NCBI GenBank assembly: GCA_018261905.1
Contig: JAGTRU010000034.1
Location: 23,515 to 87,514 of the forward strand
DNA from: Pseudomonadota bacterium
Lineage (GTDB): Bacteria > Pseudomonadota > Gammaproteobacteria > Burkholderiales > Rhodocyclaceae
DNA length: 64,000 bases
Direction: 5' to 3'
The notes beneath the pieces are model-generated. The model saw only the letters and a list, made by a program, of their open reading frames with translations, made no database searches and was not told the origin of the DNA. Below, piece after piece: positions 43,483 through 52,947 of the stretch. Numbering within the stretch: position 1 is the stretch's first letter; the number at the start of each line of letters is the position of its first letter. The translations under genes and the position numbers were made by a program.

Positions 43483-45786
43483 ATGAAAAAGAAAACGTAT
43501 TTAGCCGTACTGGTGGCGCTCTCGGCTGTCGCGGCCAATGCCGCCGACGAGAAGCCGGCGGCCAAGTGGTCGCCGTATGTCGCCGTGGCTGCTCCCGCAG
43601 TGCCGGTGGTCGTGCAGAAATCCTGGGTGCGCAAGCCGATTGATGCCTTCATCCTGGCCCAACTGGAGTCCAAGGGCCTGAAGCCGTCGCCGGAAACCGA
43701 TCGCGCCACCTTCATTCGCCGGGCGACGCTTGATGCCTGGGGGCTGCTGCCGACGCCGGAGGAGGTCAAGGCCTTCGTCAATGACAAGTCGCCGGACGCC
43801 TACGAGAAGCTGGTTGATCGCCTGCTCGCCTCGCATCACTTCGGCGAGCGTCAGGCCCGCCGCTGGCTGGATCTGGCGCGTTATGCCGACAGCTCGGGTT
43901 TCCAGAACGACAATACCCGGCCGAACAACTGGCGCTATCGCGATTACGTGATCACCGCCTTCAACCAGGACAAGCCCTTCGATCGCTTCATCAAGGAGCA
44001 GGTAGCGGGCGACGAACTGTACCCGGACAGCCAGGAGGCGAAGATCGCCACCGGCTTCCTGGCCGGTTACCCGGATAACGCCAATTCGCGCGACCTGGTG
44101 CAGCGCAAGTACCAGATTGCCACCGACATCACCGACACCATTGGCGAGACCTTCCTGGCCTCGACCACCGGTTGCGCCCGTTGCCACAACCACAAGACGG
44201 ACAAGCTGAGCCAGAAGGATTACTTCCAGCTGCAGGCCTTCTTTGCCAATACCTCGTTCGACCAGTCGTCACCGCTCGTCAAGGGCACCGAGTCTGCCTG
44301 GGACAAGAAGTTTGCCGAACAGCAGGCCAAGTATCGCGCGGCAACCAAGGAGATTCGCGACCAGCAGCGCGCCATCGACGACAAGTATCGCGAAGCCGCA
44401 GTCAAGTATCAGAAGGAACGTTATCTGACCGATAGCCGCGAATCGATCTTCAAGCCGGAAAAGGACTGGAATCCGCTCGACCGCTGGGTCAATTTCCGGC
44501 ACAAGACCGTGGCCGGCGCCGATGGCGGTGTTGCCGGCTATCTGCGCGAAGCCAGCAAGGAAGGTCACCCGCAATATAGTGCGGACAAGCCGGAGGCCTG
44601 GAAGGAATACCAGAAGCTTCAGGCAGAGCTGCGCAAGTTTGACGATCAGCGTCCGCTGAGCGGTTCGACCAATATCACCACGGCGACCGAGCTGGGGCAT
44701 GCCGATGCACCGCCGACTTTCGTGCGCTTCGGCGGTATCCACGAACGGCCGCTTGAGGAAGTCCAGCCGGTCATCCCGGCGCTGTGGGGTGGCGACAAGG
44801 TGGAAATCAAGCCGACCGCAACTTCGTCGGGGCGTCGCACGGCCCTGGCCAGCTGGTTGTCGAGCGCCAACAACCCGCTGACCGCCCGTGTTTACGTCAA
44901 TCGTGTCTGGGCCCAGCTGTTCGACAAGGGCATCGTGCCGACCCCGGCCGACTTCGGTCGGGCCGGCGAAAAGCCGACCAACCCGGAACTGCTCGATTAC
45001 CTGGCCGACAATTTCGTCAAGAACGGCTGGAGCGTCAAGAAGCTGCAACGTGACATCCTGCTGTCCAGCGTCTATCGCCAATCTTCTGCCGAGCGTGCAG
45101 ATGTTGCCAAGGCCGATCCGCAGAACAAGCTGCTCGCCGTCTATCCGCGCAAGCGTCTGGAAGCCGAGGAAATCCGCGATGCGCTGCTTTACGCTTCGGG
45201 CGAGCTGAACGACAAGGTCGGTGGCCCGGCCGTCTTCCCGCCGATCAACAAGGCCCTGGTCACCGGTGCCGCCGATTTCGACGGTAACCGGGCATGGGTG
45301 GTGTCGAAGGACAAGGAAGACTGGAATCGCCGCAGCATTTACATCTTCAGCCGCCGCAGCCTGCCGTATCCGCTGCTTTCCAACTTCGATCCGGCCAATC
45401 CGTCGCAAGCCCACCACAAGCGTGACGTGACGACGACGCCGCTGCAGGCCCTGACCCTGTTCAACAGCGATATCACGGTCAATTGGTCGCAAGCCCTGGC
45501 CGGTCGGGTCATCAACGAAGCCGGCAAGGACGAGAACGCCCAGATCAGCCGCCTCTACCAGATCCTCTTCTCGCGTGAGCCGAGCAAGGCCGAAAGCGCC
45601 GCGCTGAAGGCCTTCCTGGTCAAGGAAGAAGCTGCCGTGCAGCAGAAGGTGGTCAATGGCAAATTCGAAGTGGCCGTGCCGGTTGGCGTCAAGGATCCGA
45701 AGCTGGTGAACCCGGTGCATGGTGCCGCCTTCGTCGATCTGGTGCATACCGTCGCCAACTCCAACGACTTCGCTTACCGCTTTTAA
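43483..45786 (+). CDS. DUF1549/DUF1553 protein with a c-type heme motif
   Basis: A 767-residue secreted protein (signal MKKKTYLAVLVALSAVAANAA). The DUF1549 part spans about 40-260 (RKPIDAFILAQLESKGL, FIRRATLDAWGLLPTPEE, RRWLDLARYADSSGFQND) and includes CARCHNHK, a CxxCH heme-binding motif. The DUF1553 part follows at about 450-720 (SWLSSANNPLTARVYVNRVW, RRSLPYPLLSNFDPANP). These domains are characteristic of Planctomycetes and Verrucomicrobia and of unknown function; in a betaproteobacterium they suggest lateral origin. The gene pairs with DUF1501, as it does in those phyla. AAGGGG precedes the ATG. Confidence 0.9.
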   Translation: MKKKTYLAVLVALSAVAANAADEKPAAKWSPYVAVAAPAVPVVVQKSWVRKPIDAFILAQLESKGLKPSPETDRATFIRRATLDAWGLLPTPEEVKAFVNDKSPDAYEKLVDRLLASHHFGERQARRWLDLARYADSSGFQNDNTRPNNWRYRDYVITAFNQDKPFDRFIKEQVAGDELYPDSQEAKIATGFLAGYPDNANSRDLVQRKYQIATDITDTIGETFLASTTGCARCHNHKTDKLSQKDYFQLQAFFANTSFDQSSPLVKGTESAWDKKFAEQQAKYRAATKEIRDQQRAIDDKYREAAVKYQKERYLTDSRESIFKPEKDWNPLDRWVNFRHKTVAGADGGVAGYLREASKEGHPQYSADKPEAWKEYQKLQAELRKFDDQRPLSGSTNITTATELGHADAPPTFVRFGGIHERPLEEVQPVIPALWGGDKVEIKPTATSSGRRTALASWLSSANNPLTARVYVNRVWAQLFDKGIVPTPADFGRAGEKPTNPELLDYLADNFVKNGWSVKKLQRDILLSSVYRQSSAERADVAKADPQNKLLAVYPRKRLEAEEIRDALLYASGELNDKVGGPAVFPPINKALVTGAADFDGNRAWVVSKDKEDWNRRSIYIFSRRSLPYPLLSNFDPANPSQAHHKRDVTTTPLQALTLFNSDITVNWSQALAGRVINEAGKDENAQISRLYQILFSREPSKAESAALKAFLVKEEAAVQQKVVNGKFEVAVPVGVKDPKLVNPVHGAAFVDLVHTVANSNDFAYRF

Positions 45787-45812
45787 GTATTCAATATTCA
45801 AGGAACAAAGAC

Positions 45813-47264
45813 ATGAGTAACAATCGTCGCGATTTTCTGATCAAGTCCGGCCTCGGCCTGGGGGGCGCTGCTGCCAGCACCTTCATCCCCGGCATCGGCT
45901 TCATCAATGCCGCTTCGGCGGCCGAACTGGCCGATCCGCTGGCCCCCAAAAAGCCGCATTTCGAGGGTAAGGTCAAGTCGGTCATCTGGTTGCACCAGAA
46001 CGGCGCGCCTTCGACGCTCGACCTGTACGACTACAAGCCCGAGCTGATCAAGCTGGCCGGCCAGCCGACCCCGGCCTCCTTCATGAAGGGCATCAAGACC
46101 AGTACGCAGGGCGGTGTCGGCAAACTGTTTGCCTCCGACAAGCGGACCTGGAAACAGTACGGCGAGAGCGGTGCCTGGTTCTCCAACCTGCTGCCCAACC
46201 TGGCGCAGCACGCCGACAAGCTGGCCTTCATCAAGTCCAGCGTGACGGTCGGTGCGACCCACGACATTTCCATCCTCAAGCTCAACACCGGCGACGTCAA
46301 TCCTGGCCGTCCGTCCCTGGGCGCCTGGGTGAATTTCGCCCTGGGCTCGATGAATCCGGATCTGCCGTCCTACGTCGTGCTCTACAACGGCGACCGCGAG
46401 CCGAGCGCCGGTTCGGTGAACTGGAGCTCCGGCTTCCTGCCCGCCGTCTATCAGGGCACGCCTTTCCGTCCCGGTGATTCGCCGATCCTCTACCTCGAAC
46501 GCCCGGAATTGCGTTCGGCTGCCCAGCAGCGCGGCTCGCTCGACCTGCTCAAAACGCTGAACAACATCGGTGCCGATCGTCGTCCGAGCGACACCGAACT
46601 GCGCGCCCGCCTGGAATCCTACGAACTGGCCGACCGCATGCAGCGCGCCGCCCCGGAAGCCGTCGATCTGGACAAGGAATCGGATGCCACCAAGAAACTC
46701 TACGGCCTCGACGACAAGACCAGCGAAAGCTACGGCAAGGTGCTGCTGCGGGCTCGCCGCCTGGTCGAACGCGGTGTGCGTTTCGTGCATGTCGTCTCCG
46801 GCCACCCGGAAAACATTTCCGATGCCGAGCGCCGCAGCTGGGATGCCCACAGCGATCTGGAAGGCAACCACGGCACCCAGGCCCGCATGGTGGACAAGCC
46901 GATCGCAGGCCTGCTCGCCGACCTCAAGTCGCGCGGTCTGCTGGAATCGACGCTGGTGGTGTGGACCTCCGAATTTGGCCGCACCTCCTGGGGCGAAAGC
47001 GGTACCGGCCGTGACCACAATCCCTGGGGCTACACCCAGTGGATGGCCGGCGCCGGTGTCAAGGCGGGCTACACCCACGGCGCGACCGACGACATCGGCC
47101 TGCAGGTGGCGGACAAGGACACGGCGGTCGATACCTATGACCTGCATGCCACCGTGCTGCACCTGCTCGGCCTCGATCACCTGAAGACGACTTTCCTGAA
47201 CAACGGTCGTTCCGAACGGCCGACCGTGGTGTACGGCAAGGTGGTCAAGGAGTTGCTCGCCTGA
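45813..47264 (+). CDS. DUF1501 protein, sulfatase-like fold, Tat-exported
   Basis: A 483-residue protein with a twin-arginine signal (NNRRDFLIKSGLGLGGAAAS). DUF1501 belongs to the alkaline phosphatase/sulfatase superfamily; visible family blocks are SVIWLHQNGAPSTLDLYDYKP, WTSEFGRTSWGESGTGRDHNP and TYDLHATVLHLLGLDH, which carry candidate metal ligands (Asp, His). No enzymatic activity is established for the family. It follows the DUF1549 gene by 26 bases with its own AAGGAAC site and is closed by a terminator. The partnership with a heme protein suggests redox-linked chemistry in the periplasm. Confidence 0.9.
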   Translation: MSNNRRDFLIKSGLGLGGAAASTFIPGIGFINAASAAELADPLAPKKPHFEGKVKSVIWLHQNGAPSTLDLYDYKPELIKLAGQPTPASFMKGIKTSTQGGVGKLFASDKRTWKQYGESGAWFSNLLPNLAQHADKLAFIKSSVTVGATHDISILKLNTGDVNPGRPSLGAWVNFALGSMNPDLPSYVVLYNGDREPSAGSVNWSSGFLPAVYQGTPFRPGDSPILYLERPELRSAAQQRGSLDLLKTLNNIGADRRPSDTELRARLESYELADRMQRAAPEAVDLDKESDATKKLYGLDDKTSESYGKVLLRARRLVERGVRFVHVVSGHPENISDAERRSWDAHSDLEGNHGTQARMVDKPIAGLLADLKSRGLLESTLVVWTSEFGRTSWGESGTGRDHNPWGYTQWMAGAGVKAGYTHGATDDIGLQVADKDTAVDTYDLHATVLHLLGLDHLKTTFLNNGRSERPTVVYGKVVKELLA

Positions 47265-47281
47265 GCCGGGGCACCATCAGG

Positions 47282-47315
47282 CAGCCCGGGAGCCGTTGGC
47301 TTCCCGGGCTGTTTT
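47282..47315 (+). terminator. Terminator after the DUF1501 gene
   Basis: CAGCCCGGGA and TCCCGGGCTG form a perfect 10-base-pair stem with inner GCC/GGC pairing, followed by TTTT, 17 bases after the stop. Some read-through into the cytochrome genes is possible. Confidence 0.8.
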
Positions 47316-47362
47316 GCCGCCCGGCCGAGCAGCAAGAAGCCATCAAATATTTTCCAATACCC

Positions 47363-47743
47363 ATGCATACATCAAGAACACTTCTCCTGCTGGCGGCCCT
47401 TTTTGCCGGTAGTGTCTTCGCCGCCCAGAGCACGATCGACGACGACTTCATGCGTACCGTCGAGGATACCCACAAGAGCCTGACCGGCAATGTCGGGATC
47501 AGCAACGCGCCGGGCAGCATCGCCGATGCCCGTGAACTGGCCGTCATGTTTGCGCAGATCGAGGCTTTCTACGTCGACAAAGGCGATGCGCCGGATGCGG
47601 TGACCCTCTCCCGGCAAAGTCGTGAACTCAGCGATGCCATCGTCAAATCGGCTGGCCGCCAGGATTTCGAGACGGCCAACCTGAAAACCACCGAATTGTC
47701 GCGGGCCTGCAAGTCCTGCCATAACTTTTACAAGAAGTCATGA
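47363..47743 (+). CDS. Small secreted c-type cytochrome (C-terminal heme)
   Basis: A 126-residue protein with signal peptide (LLLLAALFAGSVFAA) and one heme motif near the end (CKSCHNFYKKS). The layout, a helical body and a C-terminal CxxCH, is like that of cytochrome c' proteins and of the protein at 26.1 kb. No clear ribosome site is visible. Its stop directly abuts the next cytochrome gene, so the two are probably co-translated and exchange electrons. Confidence 0.85.
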   Translation: MHTSRTLLLLAALFAGSVFAAQSTIDDDFMRTVEDTHKSLTGNVGISNAPGSIADARELAVMFAQIEAFYVDKGDAPDAVTLSRQSRELSDAIVKSAGRQDFETANLKTTELSRACKSCHNFYKKS

Positions 47744-48415
47744 ATGGGACACCTGGCGCGAGCGCTTGTCGGCGGGTTTTTCGCCTTGTGTGTCGGGTGG
47801 CCGGCGCAGGCCGAGAGCGGCAAGGCGGGGGGGCTGGCGCCCGCCGCTGCGCCATGGCCGAAAGGTAACGCGCTGGCCGGCAAGGCCAAGGCCGAGGACG
47901 AACGTTGCGTCGAGTGCCACGGGCACGACGGCAACGCCAACGATATCGAGGACGGGGTCGGCAATATCGGCAAGTTCCCGCGCCTGGCCGGGCAACAGGT
48001 CGGCTACATCATCAAGCAGTTCGCCGAATTCCGCTCCGGGAAACGCAGCAACGACACCATGGCAATCATGGCGAAAACCGTTGCCGATGCCGATCTGGCC
48101 GATATCGCCGCCTATTTCGCCAGCCAGAAGCTGGTCGCCGGCGATCGCCGGGAAGCCGATCCGCTCGGCCGGAATCTCTTTCTGAACGGCGATGCGGGGC
48201 GGGGAATTCTGCCTTGCGCTGGCTGTCATACGCCAGCCCAGCCGGAATATCCGCGCCTGGCCGGGCAGCATCGACGTTACCTGCAAAAGCAGTTGATCGA
48301 GTGGCGGGCCGGCGAACGTCGCAATAGCCCGGGCGGCATCATGAATGCCGTGGCGCAAGGGCTGACGGATAGGGAAATCGATGCGCTGGCCGACTACGTT
48401 TCCAGTCTGCAATGA
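47744..48415 (+). CDS. Di-heme cytochrome c4-like protein
   Basis: A 223-residue periplasmic cytochrome with signal peptide and two heme sites, CVECHGHDG and CAGCHTPA, each followed by the repeat pattern PRLAGQ...YI/YLxKQ typical of cytochrome c4. Methionine ligands are likely in the NDTMAIMA and GGIMNAVA segments. Cytochrome c4 carries electrons to terminal oxidases or from periplasmic dehydrogenases. It starts at the base after the previous stop. Confidence 0.92.
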   Translation: MGHLARALVGGFFALCVGWPAQAESGKAGGLAPAAAPWPKGNALAGKAKAEDERCVECHGHDGNANDIEDGVGNIGKFPRLAGQQVGYIIKQFAEFRSGKRSNDTMAIMAKTVADADLADIAAYFASQKLVAGDRREADPLGRNLFLNGDAGRGILPCAGCHTPAQPEYPRLAGQHRRYLQKQLIEWRAGERRNSPGGIMNAVAQGLTDREIDALADYVSSLQ

Positions 48416-48473
48416 GCTTTCGGTCCCTGCGCCGTGGCGCGTATTTTTGAATGATTTTATTTCGGGACAAGAC

Positions 48474-49064
48474 ATGAAACGACTTCTCATCGCCGGCCTG
48501 TGGGCCGCTTGCATTGCCCTGCCGGCCCAGGCTGCCCTGAATGCCGGCAGCGTCGCGCCGGATTTCCAGACCCGGGCTTCGCTGGCCGGCAAGGACTTCC
48601 CGTTTTCGCTGAAGGAAGCCTTGAAGAAAGGTCCGGTCGTTGTCTATTTCTACCCCGCGGCCTATACCCGCGGGTGCAATATCCAGGCCCATACCTTTGC
48701 CGAAAGCATTGACCGCTTTACCGCGGCCGGCGCCTCCGTGGTCGGCGTTTCGCTGGACAGCATCGGCCGCCTCAACAAATTCTCGGCCGATCCCGACTAT
48801 TGCGCCGGTAAGCTGATCGTCGCTGCCGATGCCGGCGGGCAGATCGCCAAGTCCTACGAACTGAAAGTGTCGGGCGCGCTGCCCGGGATCAAGGACAGCA
48901 AGGGCGAGGAGATCGACCATGGTTTCGCCGAACGGACGACCTTCGTCGTCACCCCGGACGGCAAGATCGCTGCCACCATTGGCGGCGTGACGCCGACGGC
49001 CAATGTCGAAAAAGCGCTGGAAGTCGTGCAGAAATTGAAAGCGGACTCCCGTCCGGCGCCTTAA
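48474..49064 (+). CDS. Secreted peroxiredoxin (AhpC/TSA-BCP type)
   Basis: A 196-residue thioredoxin-fold peroxidase with a signal peptide (KRLLIAGLWAACIALPAQA). The peroxidatic cysteine lies in FYPAAYTRGCNIQAHTF, in the place of the BCP-type TPGC motif; a further cysteine in DPDYCAGK may resolve it. The start at 48474 gives the signal peptide and has GGGACAAG upstream. Export beside cytochromes suggests protection against peroxide made in the periplasm. Confidence 0.88.
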   Translation: MKRLLIAGLWAACIALPAQAALNAGSVAPDFQTRASLAGKDFPFSLKEALKKGPVVVYFYPAAYTRGCNIQAHTFAESIDRFTAAGASVVGVSLDSIGRLNKFSADPDYCAGKLIVAADAGGQIAKSYELKVSGALPGIKDSKGEEIDHGFAERTTFVVTPDGKIAATIGGVTPTANVEKALEVVQKLKADSRPAP

Positions 49065-49076
49065 GACCCGGGTGGG

Positions 49077-49100
49077 CCGGGGCCGACGGTGCGGCCCCGG
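49077..49100. terminator. Hairpin between convergent peroxiredoxin and MBL genes
   Basis: CCGGGGCCG and CGGCCCCGG form a perfect 9-base-pair stem with an ACGGTG loop, midway between two converging stops. There is no T run, so termination may need Rho. Confidence 0.45.
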
Positions 49101-49109
49101 CGTCACCGG

Positions 49110-50558
49110 CTACTTGACCCCGATGGCGGCCTTGAGGTCGGCCAGTTTGACCAGGCGGCCGTGCAGCGGAGCGATCTGGTCGACGTCCAGTTTGAGTTTC
49201 TGGATGGTGTCGTAGAGATTGACGCTGTACGGATTCGGCGAAGCGGGCAGGGGGGCGCCGGCGGCGCTCGGCGTGAAGGCGTCGGCTTCGATGAGGATTT
49301 TCTCGGCCGGCAGGTAGATCAGCGCGAAGCCGTCGTTATGGCCGCTACCGTCGAGCGCATGCAGTTCGATCCGGCGCGCGCCGTCGCTGAGCACATGCTT
49401 GTCGCCGAAGGTTTCGAATTTCGCCGCCTTCTTCGAACTGGCCAGACGGTCCGGGTTGATGCCGTGTGGCGCCGCCCAGGCTTTCTTGTAGTAGGCCGCG
49501 TTCAGTTTGTGGGTGACGATGGTCGAACCGGCATCGACGAAGGTGCGCAGGCCGCCCGCGTGGTCGAAGTGGAAATGCGAATTGACCAGATACTTGATCG
49601 GCTTGCCCGGGATGATTTCCTGGATCTTCTCGATCAGGGCCAGCGAACGGGCTTCGTTGAGCGGCGCCTCGACCAGCACGACATGATCGCGTTGCTCGAT
49701 GGCGACACTGTGGTGCGTGCCGCCGGTCAGGTAATAGACGCCGTCGGCCAGCTTGTCGACCTTGACGGTGATGGCGGTCGGCGCGGCCTGGGCAACGCTG
49801 TCGGGAACGGCGATGGCGACCTCGGGGTTGGCCTTGACGTCGTTCACCTGGAGGGCGAGTACCGGGTGGCCGCCTTGTTCGCGGACGATCCGGCTCGGGA
49901 AGTGAACCCCCTTGAAATCCCGGTAGTCGGAGAATTTCGTGTCGACCAGGGTGTCGCCGAGGACTGGCGAGTCGATCCAGGTCTGCACCCGTACAACCTC
50001 GTTCCGGGCGTTGATGGTGCCGACGACGCGGTATTTGCCGGCCACCGTGAAGCTCACTTCGAGGCCGTCCTTGGCCGCTTTGCTGCTGGCGTTATTGGCC
50101 TGTGCCGCCTTGATGAAGCCATGCGGCGTAGCCCAGATTTCGGCCCGCCGTTCTTCGAAAGCGGCGGGCTGCGGCGTCGGGCTTTGCGGCGCGCTGTCGA
50201 CCGGCAGGTTCCAGGCGAACCGACCGCTGACGTACTGCTTGAGCCATTGCGTGGTCGGGGCCGGGCGGCGGCGTTGCGGGTCGTCGGCCTGTAGGCGGGT
50301 GATCTGTACCTGGGCGCTGGATGTGTCGTAATTGATGTCGGCTACATACTTGCTGACGTCGAATTGCGGCCAGGGTAGTACGGCACTCGGCGCCTGGCCG
50401 AACTGATACCAATGGCCGCGGCCGGTGAACTCGATGCTCCGGGTGCCGCTCACCGCAAGGGCGGTCGCGGCCTCCTGCAACGATGCGGCGTGGGCCGGGC
50501 CGGCGGATATGATCAGGGCGGCGCTCAGACCAAGAACGGGAAACTTATCTCGACGCAT
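49110..50558 (-). CDS. Secreted MBL-fold metallohydrolase
   Basis: A 482-residue protein with a signal peptide (MRRDKFPVLGLSAALIIS). The N-terminal 200 residues form a separate beta-rich domain with no family I can name. The C-terminal metallo-beta-lactamase domain has the zinc motif HFHFDHAGG, then an Asp/His-containing stretch ALDGSGHNDGFALIYLP and a final HGRLVKL. The ATG at 50558 was chosen for the signal peptide and GGAGG site. A sigma-54-like promoter and an activator-like repeat lie upstream. Substrate unknown. Confidence 0.88.
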   Translation of the reverse strand: MRRDKFPVLGLSAALIISAGPAHAASLQEAATALAVSGTRSIEFTGRGHWYQFGQAPSAVLPWPQFDVSKYVADINYDTSSAQVQITRLQADDPQRRRPAPTTQWLKQYVSGRFAWNLPVDSAPQSPTPQPAAFEERRAEIWATPHGFIKAAQANNASSKAAKDGLEVSFTVAGKYRVVGTINARNEVVRVQTWIDSPVLGDTLVDTKFSDYRDFKGVHFPSRIVREQGGHPVLALQVNDVKANPEVAIAVPDSVAQAAPTAITVKVDKLADGVYYLTGGTHHSVAIEQRDHVVLVEAPLNEARSLALIEKIQEIIPGKPIKYLVNSHFHFDHAGGLRTFVDAGSTIVTHKLNAAYYKKAWAAPHGINPDRLASSKKAAKFETFGDKHVLSDGARRIELHALDGSGHNDGFALIYLPAEKILIEADAFTPSAAGAPLPASPNPYSVNLYDTIQKLKLDVDQIAPLHGRLVKLADLKAAIGVK

Positions 50559-50607
50559 GAAACCTCCAAAACGGTGCTGCAGTTTAGACAGATGGAGTGA
50601 TCCAAAC

Positions 50608-50623
50608 GGCAATATCCGTACCA
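50608..50623 (-). promoter_or_regulatory. Sigma-54 promoter (-24/-12) of the MBL hydrolase gene
   Basis: On the minus strand TGGTAC-GGATA-TTGCC: exact GG-N10-GC spacing, an intact TTGC in the -12 half, and one mismatch in the -24 half. It lies about 50 bases before the ATG, as at the DUF1549 gene. Confidence 0.6.
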
Positions 50624-50753
50624 GGCGGCAGGAGCCGGCTGTTGGGGCGGTGCGGGTGATCTAGCGGATTGAATTTGAAGGCTTATTGGATATTTGGCGA
50701 GCCGCCCGGCAGGCCGGGGCGCGGGCCTGGGCTGCTGCTTGCCGGGCAGTGGC

Positions 50754-50769
50754 TGCTGGTCGGCCAACA
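50754..50769. promoter_or_regulatory. Candidate activator site upstream of the MBL gene
   Basis: Read on the minus strand, TGTTG-GCCGAC-CAGCA matches TGTTG-N6-CAACA with one mismatch. Its outer edge is 146 bases from the -24 element, against 148 and 149 at the two other promoters. Confidence 0.5.
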
Positions 50770-50814
50770 GCCCGTCGTCGCCGCCCTGGGAGGCGGCGGG
50801 GACGGCGGTTGGGT

Positions 50815-52947
50815 CTAGTCCCGGAGCGGTACGCTGCGGCCAGCCCGGGTTGCCAGTTGCGGCGCGCTTTTGAAAAGAGCGACCTGGTCGCTGAGGATAT
50901 GGGCGGCTTCGTCGAGCAGGGCATCCTTGGCGTTCTTTCTTTCTGCGGCCGCCGCCAGATCGTTGCTCAGCGAACGTTCCTCGGCTTGCAGGCCATCATC
51001 GTGGAGGATCGAGCCCTTGTCCTTGCCGCCCTCCGGGCCGGTGTTTTTGGCATTGCTCAGCGCCTTGCGGGCGCTCTGCCGAGCTTCCTGGATAGTTCGT
51101 TCCCGACGGCGTTCCGCTTCGTTCAGCGAGATCAGGTTTTTCTTGCGGAGTTCGTTGATTTCCGCGATGTCCTCCTGCTGGAACTGGAACAACTTGTCGT
51201 TCTTCAGCCGGTCTTCGTGGCGACTGCGCAGTAGCGGCAACTGATCGTCGAGCTTGCTGACCGGGGTGTAGTCGGCGGCGGCGATCTGAATCCAGGGCAG
51301 GGCATTGTCGAAACCCGATTCGCCCTGGTTTTCCGCATCGACTTCGCCGGGGAAGCCGATGTCCGGCGTCACGCCGCGCAGTTGGGTGGTGCCGCCGTTG
51401 ATCCGGAAAAACTGGGCGACGGTCATTTTCAGTTCGCCAAAGCGCGGTTTTTCGTTGCGGGCGATGCGGTCGAGGTCGAGCATGCTCTGCACGGTACCCT
51501 TGCCATAGCTCGGCTCGCCGATGATCAGGCCGCGCCCGTAATCCTGGATGGCGGCGGCGAATATTTCCGAGGCCGAGGCCGAGTCGCGATTGATCAGGAC
51601 GCCGAGCGGACCGCTCCAGGCGACGCCGGCCCGGGTATCGCCCTCGACGCTGATCCGGCCCCGCGCGTCGCGTTGCTGGACGACCGGTCCCTGGTCGATG
51701 AACAGGCCGGTGAGTTCGATGGCCTCCAGCAGGGAACCGCCGCCGTTGTTGCGCAAGTCGATCAGGACGCTATCGACTTTCTGCTTTTTCAATTCGCCGA
51801 GAATGCGTTCGACATCGCGGGCGGCACTCTTGAAATCGCGTTCGCCTTTTTGCCGGGCGGCGAAATCTTCATAGAACGAGGGTAGGGAAATGACGCCGAT
51901 CTGGCGGGTGATGCCGCCATCGCTGACCGGAATCACCGTTTTCTTCGCGGCCTGCGTATCGAGGGTGATTTTTTTGCGGACCAGCGGCACCAGCTTGTGT
52001 TTGTCGGTCGGCCCGGCATTGACCGGCAGGATCTCCAGCAACACCACCGAATCGGCTTCGCCGCGAATCAGGCGGACCGTATCGTCGAGACGCCAGCCCA
52101 GCACATCGACCGGCGTGCTGCGTTCGCCCTGACCGACTCCGACGATCCGGTCGCCGACCTTGAGCAGGCCGGAGCGGGCGGCCGGACTGCCGGCCACGAT
52201 TTCGCGGATGGTGGTGTATTCGTCTTTCTCCTCGAGCACGGCGCCGATGCCGACCAGCGAAAGACGCATCGAGATATCGAAATTTTCCGAAGCGCGCGGC
52301 CCGAGATAATTGGTATGCGGCTCGATGGAAGAGGTAAAGGCATTCATGAATACCTGGAAGGCATCCTCGCTTTTGACCCGGCTGACCCGGCGAATCGAAG
52401 CGTCATAGCGCTTGTCCAGGGTTTCGACGATGCTCTTGTCGTCCTTGCCGGCCAGTTTCAGGCGCAGCCAGTCGTTCTTGACGCGCTTGCGCCACAGTTG
52501 GCCGAGCTCTTCCTCGCTTTTCGGCCAGGCTTCCTTGTCGCGCGAAAATTGCATGCTTTCGCTCTGCTGGAAATCGAAGCCCGTCTTGAGCAAGCTCTTG
52601 GCATAGGTGAAGCGCTCGACCACCCGTTGCGTGTAGAGATTGAATATGCCGAAAGCCGGGGCCAGTTCCTGGGCTCGAATGGCATCGTCGAGGTGGGGGC
52701 GCAGTACCGAAATCTGGTCGATGTCGCTCTGGGTAAAAAAGTATTTTTCCGAATCCAGCGATTTCAGATAACGATCGAAGATTTTTTCCGACAAGGCATC
52801 GTCGAGTGCCGTTGGCTTGTAATGAAAGCGGGACATCAGTTCGGCGGCCAGATAGGCGGCCTGCGACTGCTGCTCCTGGGGTGAGAGCTCCAGCGCATGG
52901 GCGCCGGTGGCAAGAAACAGCACTACCCACCAGAATTTTCTACTCAA
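50815..52947 (-). CDS. prc: Carboxy-terminal processing protease Prc (tail-specific protease)
   Basis: A 710-residue periplasmic serine protease. It has a signal-like N-terminus (FWWVVLFLATGAHALELSP), an N-terminal helical domain, a PDZ domain (IREIVAGSPAARSGLLKVGDRIVGVG), and the S41 catalytic Ser/Lys pair in NRDSASASEIFAAA and EPSYGKGTVQ. A long charged C-terminal domain follows. The start is TTG at 52947, chosen because CGGAG is correctly placed and the signal peptide begins there; upstream in-frame codons give an implausible start. It processes or degrades periplasmic proteins such as lytic transglycosylases in E. coli. Confidence 0.93.
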   Translation of the reverse strand: MSRKFWWVVLFLATGAHALELSPQEQQSQAAYLAAELMSRFHYKPTALDDALSEKIFDRYLKSLDSEKYFFTQSDIDQISVLRPHLDDAIRAQELAPAFGIFNLYTQRVVERFTYAKSLLKTGFDFQQSESMQFSRDKEAWPKSEEELGQLWRKRVKNDWLRLKLAGKDDKSIVETLDKRYDASIRRVSRVKSEDAFQVFMNAFTSSIEPHTNYLGPRASENFDISMRLSLVGIGAVLEEKDEYTTIREIVAGSPAARSGLLKVGDRIVGVGQGERSTPVDVLGWRLDDTVRLIRGEADSVVLLEILPVNAGPTDKHKLVPLVRKKITLDTQAAKKTVIPVSDGGITRQIGVISLPSFYEDFAARQKGERDFKSAARDVERILGELKKQKVDSVLIDLRNNGGGSLLEAIELTGLFIDQGPVVQQRDARGRISVEGDTRAGVAWSGPLGVLINRDSASASEIFAAAIQDYGRGLIIGEPSYGKGTVQSMLDLDRIARNEKPRFGELKMTVAQFFRINGGTTQLRGVTPDIGFPGEVDAENQGESGFDNALPWIQIAAADYTPVSKLDDQLPLLRSRHEDRLKNDKLFQFQQEDIAEINELRKKNLISLNEAERRRERTIQEARQSARKALSNAKNTGPEGGKDKGSILHDDGLQAEERSLSNDLAAAAERKNAKDALLDEAAHILSDQVALFKSAPQLATRAGRSVPLRD

